Source: an uncultured Clostridia bacterium
Lineage (GTDB): Bacteria > Bacillota > Clostridia > Lachnospirales > CAG-274
Direction of reading: 5' to 3'
DNA: 9,039 bases
Assembly: GCA_910579745.1 (NCBI GenBank)
Contig: CAJTVH010000077.1
Span: 1 to 9,039, forward strand
Shown: piece after piece, positions 6,379 to 9,039 of the stretch
Numbering within the stretch: position 1 is the stretch's first letter
Layout of the letters: the number at the start of each line of letters is the position of its first letter
The notes under the pieces: model-generated
What the model was told of the DNA's origin: nothing
What the model saw: the letters and a program-made list of their open reading frames with translations, nothing else
Database searches by the model: none
Program-made: the position numbers and the translations under genes

Positions 6379-7758
6379 ATGAAAGGAATAATAAAATTTA
6401 TGGGGCGAAAAGTAGTTACTGAAGAAATATTAATTGAGGATATTGAATTTCCAAACAAAGGAATTGGTTTTTGGGAGGATAAAAAAGTTACTGTTAAAAA
6501 TACTATTCCGGGGCAAGTTGTTAGAGTTGGAATCAAAAAGAAAAAACAAAAATATGAGGGCAGGCTTTTAGAAATAAAAGAAAAGGCTAAATATGAAATT
6601 GAATCTAAATGTAACGCTTTTGGTATGTGCGGCGGTTGTACCTTTCAAAATATTTCTTATGAGAAAGAACTAGAATTTAAAAAAAATAATGTTCTTAAAT
6701 TATTAAATCAACTCAATTTAGAAAATTATGAGTTTTTAGGAATACAGGGTAGCCCAGACATTAACGCATACAGAAATAAAATGGAATTTTCTTTTGGGGA
6801 TACGGGGATTGACGGCGAGCTCTCTTTAGGAATGAGAAAGAGGGAAAGTTATTATGAGGTTGTTGACGCTGATAATTGTTTAATTGTTGATGAGGATATA
6901 AGAAAAATTATAAAATGTGTAAGAAATTTTTTTAAAAATTCTAAAGATACTTTTTATCATAAAACAAAAAGAATTGGAACGCTTAGGCATCTTCTAGTGA
7001 GAAAAGCTTTTTTTACAGGTGAGATAATTGTAAATTTGATTACGACAAGTACCTTAAAATCAAATATTGAAGAATTAAAAGATGATCTTATCAATATAAA
7101 ATTTGACGGGAAACTGGTTGGTTTTCTTCATACTGAAAATGACTCAGTAGCTGATGTTATAAAAGTTGATAAAATTGCTACTCTGTATGGTCAAAATTAT
7201 TTTATGGAAAAAATATTGGGCTTTGATTTTAAAATATCTGTTTTTTCTTTTTTTCAGACAAATTCCAGGGGAGCTGAAATTTTGTATTCAAAAATCAGGG
7301 ATTTTGCCGGTGATATTAGTGAAAAGATTGTTTTTGATTTATATTGCGGAACGGGTACCATTGCTCAAATTATGTCGGCAAACGCCCAAAAAGTTATTGG
7401 GGTGGAACTTGTAGAGGAAGCTGTTTTGGCGGCAAAAATTAACGCGGAACTTAACGGAATTGTAAACTGCGAATTTATAGCTGGCGATGTGTTAAAAATT
7501 ATCGATGAAATTTCTGAGAAACCGGATGTAATTATTCTTGATCCTCCAAGAGAGGGGATTCATCCAAAAGCTATTGGAAAAATTATTGAGTTTAACGCAG
7601 ATAAAATTGTCTATGTGTCTTGTAAAGCGTCTTCTATGGTTAGAGATTTGGAGATAATGATTAATAATGGATATAAAGTGAAAAAGATTATATGTGTTGA
7701 TATGTTTCCGAGAACTTATCACGTGGAAACGATAATTTGCCTATCGAGAAAAAAATAA
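6379..7758 (+). CDS. rlmD: 23S rRNA (uracil-5-)-methyltransferase, RlmD/RlmCD type
   Basis: This SAM-dependent enzyme makes 5-methyluridine in 23S rRNA (U1939 in E. coli; Gram-positive RlmCD also modifies U747). With the start at 6379 it has 459 residues. An N-terminal TRAM RNA-binding domain covers about 11-65. [4Fe-4S] ligands are Cys78, Cys84 and Cys87 (CX5CX2C), plus Cys167. SAM binding is at FDLYCGTGTIAQ (319-330), with DPPREG at 388-393. The catalytic Cys415 is in VYVSCKASSM, and the general base Glu450 is in YHVET. VSCK replaces the more usual VSCN-P; I recall similar variants in Clostridia, so activity is likely kept. The ATG at 6400 is an alternative start. It has AAAGGA 12 bases upstream, begins MGRKVV just before the TRAM domain, and gives 452 residues, whereas 6379 lacks a clear site. 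The 3' end is complete and abuts a convergent recombinase gene. Assignment to RlmD over TrmA rests on the Fe-S cysteines. Confidence 0.92.
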   Translation: MKGIIKFMGRKVVTEEILIEDIEFPNKGIGFWEDKKVTVKNTIPGQVVRVGIKKKKQKYEGRLLEIKEKAKYEIESKCNAFGMCGGCTFQNISYEKELEFKKNNVLKLLNQLNLENYEFLGIQGSPDINAYRNKMEFSFGDTGIDGELSLGMRKRESYYEVVDADNCLIVDEDIRKIIKCVRNFFKNSKDTFYHKTKRIGTLRHLLVRKAFFTGEIIVNLITTSTLKSNIEELKDDLINIKFDGKLVGFLHTENDSVADVIKVDKIATLYGQNYFMEKILGFDFKISVFSFFQTNSRGAEILYSKIRDFAGDISEKIVFDLYCGTGTIAQIMSANAQKVIGVELVEEAVLAAKINAELNGIVNCEFIAGDVLKIIDEISEKPDVIILDPPREGIHPKAIGKIIEFNADKIVYVSCKASSMVRDLEIMINNGYKVKKIICVDMFPRTYHVETIICLSRKK

Positions 7759-7768
7759 AAAAAAACTA
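7730..7768. other. Candidate attachment-site junction at the 3' end of rlmD
   Basis: The last codons of rlmD, 7 spacer bases and the end of the recombinase gene meet here. A small inverted repeat, CGATA (7730-7734) and TATCG (7742-7746), lies in the last codons and is followed by a long A-rich run. Large serine recombinases use attachment sites of roughly 40-50 bp with imperfect dyad symmetry and a two-base core, and their genes often lie beside one junction. The site is inferred from position only. No second copy is visible because the other junction would be outside the window. Confidence 0.3.
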
Positions 7769-9039
7769 TATAAAAGACCAGTGTATTATGACTTCGTTAT
7801 CTTTTAATACAATTTTGTCGATTAAGGAACGTATAAGGACTCTTTTTTCCCGCAATGTTCCTTTTTCAAGAACTTGTATAAAAATTTTGGCTGTATTAAT
7901 GACTTCGGATTTACCCATTTTTTCTTTTGGTACAGACAATGAGTTTATCTCAGCTTGTAAAGAATTTCGCTCGGCCAATATATTTTCAGCTCGTTCTGAT
8001 ATTAGCTCTATAGGGATTGTTCCTAATTGATATAAGTCCATAATTTTTGCTAGTTCTTTATCAAGAATATCAAGTCTTTTAATTAGGATTTCTTTTTTAT
8101 TGGGCTCATTGTTTTTATTTTTATTGACGATTTCATCAAAATAATTTTTATCGCTGTGCAGATTAAATATTTCATCTGTTACAATTTTATCTAAATCGTC
8201 TATAAAATAAGTTTTATTTTTGCAAGTTGGGTCAATTACCATTTTTTTATTTGTTTTTCCTCTTGAATAGCAGGTATAATAACCTCTTGGAGCGATTTTA
8301 TCACGATTTTTAGAGGTATTTCTTTTACAGTAATATCTCGCTCCGCAGTTTCCGCAGAAAAGCAATCCTGATAATAAGGTGGTAGCTTGATACGGAGTTT
8401 TTTGTGAGCCCCTTATTTGAAAAGACAGGGATTGACTTTTATAAATTTTTTGAGCTTTATTCCATGTCTCTAAATCTATAATTGGCTGATGTCTGCCGGT
8501 GTAAAGATTGCCGCCATAGGAAATTTTCCCAATGTATAACGGAAGATTCAGACAACTGTTTACAGTCGAGGGATATTTCCAGTTTCCATATTTTGTTTTG
8601 TATCCTTTATCAAATAAAATCAAAGATATTTGATTTATTGTATAGCCTTTAATAAATAAATCAAATATTTCTTTTACTTGAACAGCCTCATACTCATTTA
8701 TAACCAGCTCACCGTTAATATAATCATATCCGACAGGGTCAAATCCGCCGCCGTGCCAATAACCGTTTTTCGCCCTTTCCATTCGGCCCATTGAGGTACG
8801 TTCTTTTATTTGTTCCCGCTCTAATTGGGCGAATACGGAGAGAATGCCTATCATAGCCCTGCCGAAAGCTGATGATGTGTCAAAATTCTCATTCATTGAC
8901 ACGAAGTCAACGCCGTTCTTTAGGAAAATATCCTCAATGAGATATAATGTGTCTTTTTGGGAACGTGACAGACGGTCTAATTTATAAACGGCTACTATAT
9001 CTATTTTTTTATTTTTTACGTCAGAAATCAGCTTTTGTA
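7766..9039 (-). CDS. Large serine recombinase (site-specific integrase), 5' end beyond the window
   Basis: An open frame runs from the right edge (9037) to the TAG at 7766, giving 423 visible residues. The GTG at 8902 is internal: 45 codons upstream of it encode the resolvase segment IDIVAVYKLDRLSRSQKDT and VDF. The missing N-terminus, about 55-65 residues, should contain the catalytic serine. Visible parts, numbered from the edge, are as follows. The rest of the resolvase domain includes the long helix FGRAMIGILSVFAQLEREQI (58-77). The Recombinase domain covers about 95-215 (YWHGGGFDPVGYD through YTGRHQPIIDLETW). A zinc ribbon uses Cys228, Cys231, Cys256 and Cys272. A coiled coil occupies about 314-367, and the C-terminal tail is LIRSLIDKIVLKDNEVIIHW. 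This layout belongs to phage and conjugative-element integrases and TnpX-like transposases, which cut and rejoin DNA through a phosphoserine link. It converges on rlmD with 7 bases between stops, suggesting the edge of an integrated element. Confidence 0.93.
   Translation of the reverse strand, partial: QKLISDVKNKKIDIVAVYKLDRLSRSQKDTLYLIEDIFLKNGVDFVSMNENFDTSSAFGRAMIGILSVFAQLEREQIKERTSMGRMERAKNGYWHGGGFDPVGYDYINGELVINEYEAVQVKEIFDLFIKGYTINQISLILFDKGYKTKYGNWKYPSTVNSCLNLPLYIGKISYGGNLYTGRHQPIIDLETWNKAQKIYKSQSLSFQIRGSQKTPYQATTLLSGLLFCGNCGARYYCKRNTSKNRDKIAPRGYYTCYSRGKTNKKMVIDPTCKNKTYFIDDLDKIVTDEIFNLHSDKNYFDEIVNKNKNNEPNKKEILIKRLDILDKELAKIMDLYQLGTIPIELISERAENILAERNSLQAEINSLSVPKEKMGKSEVINTAKIFIQVLEKGTLREKRVLIRSLIDKIVLKDNEVIIHWSFI

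Noticed and set aside
7758..7766. Shared terminator between rlmD and the recombinase gene
   Set aside because: There is only an A/T homopolymer-like run and no convincing GC-containing stem, so no intrinsic terminator can be supported.
7737..8030. A 97-codon open frame on the plus strand after rlmD
   Set aside because: It is antisense to the C-terminal coiled coil of the recombinase, begins inside rlmD in another frame, and has no ribosome binding site.
1..9039. CRISPR array, tRNA or rRNA genes
   Set aside because: No regularly spaced direct repeats, cloverleaf-like TpsiC sequence (GGTTCGAATCC type) or rRNA motif was seen on either strand.

Overview
The window looks like chromosome of a low-GC Gram-positive anaerobe of the class Clostridia. 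Supporting signs are AT-rich coding and spacer DNA, strong AAGGAGG-type ribosome binding sites, a type A RNase P RNA, a cysteine-rich protein of a clostridial family, and a surface-anchored pectin esterase carrying SLH domains. The last feature recalls pectin-degrading gut Clostridia such as Monoglobus, but that placement is inference and the genus is not established.

Layout, left to right. (1) Positions 38-289 (+): a small clostridial protein, probably of the DUF6514 type. (2) 306-1196 (+): a cysteine-rich protein with a conserved body and a Cys-Gly tail, whose 5' end looks abnormal and overlaps a perfect 14-bp inverted repeat. (3) 1197-1426: spacer with two strong hairpin terminators, one GC-rich and one between the convergent genes. 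(4) 1427-4774 (-): a 1115-residue secreted SGNH esterase resembling rhamnogalacturonan acetylesterases, with SLH cell-wall anchors. Its AT-rich leader contains a terminator-like hairpin just before the ribosome binding site. (5) About 5073-5408 (+): rnpB with a clear promoter and its own terminator. (6) 5641-6318 and 6379-7758 (+): a HAD phosphatase and a 23S rRNA m5U methyltransferase (RlmD type), 60 bases apart and possibly co-transcribed. (7) 7766 to the right edge (-): a large serine recombinase whose 5' end lies outside the window. Its reading frame continues upstream of the internal GTG at 8902 to the last bases of the window.

The left two thirds is ordinary chromosome: surface polysaccharide degradation and RNA housekeeping. 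The right end is probably the edge of an integrated mobile element, because the recombinase stop lies only 7 bases from the rlmD stop, in convergent orientation. The 3' end of this methyltransferase gene is, as far as I recall, a known integration site for serine-integrase elements in streptococci. The remainder of the element, and its second junction, would be to the right.

I see no CRISPR array, tRNA, rRNA or clearly new multi-gene system. The points most worth checking are the rlmD/recombinase junction, the esterase leader hairpin, and the altered 5' end of the cysteine-rich gene.
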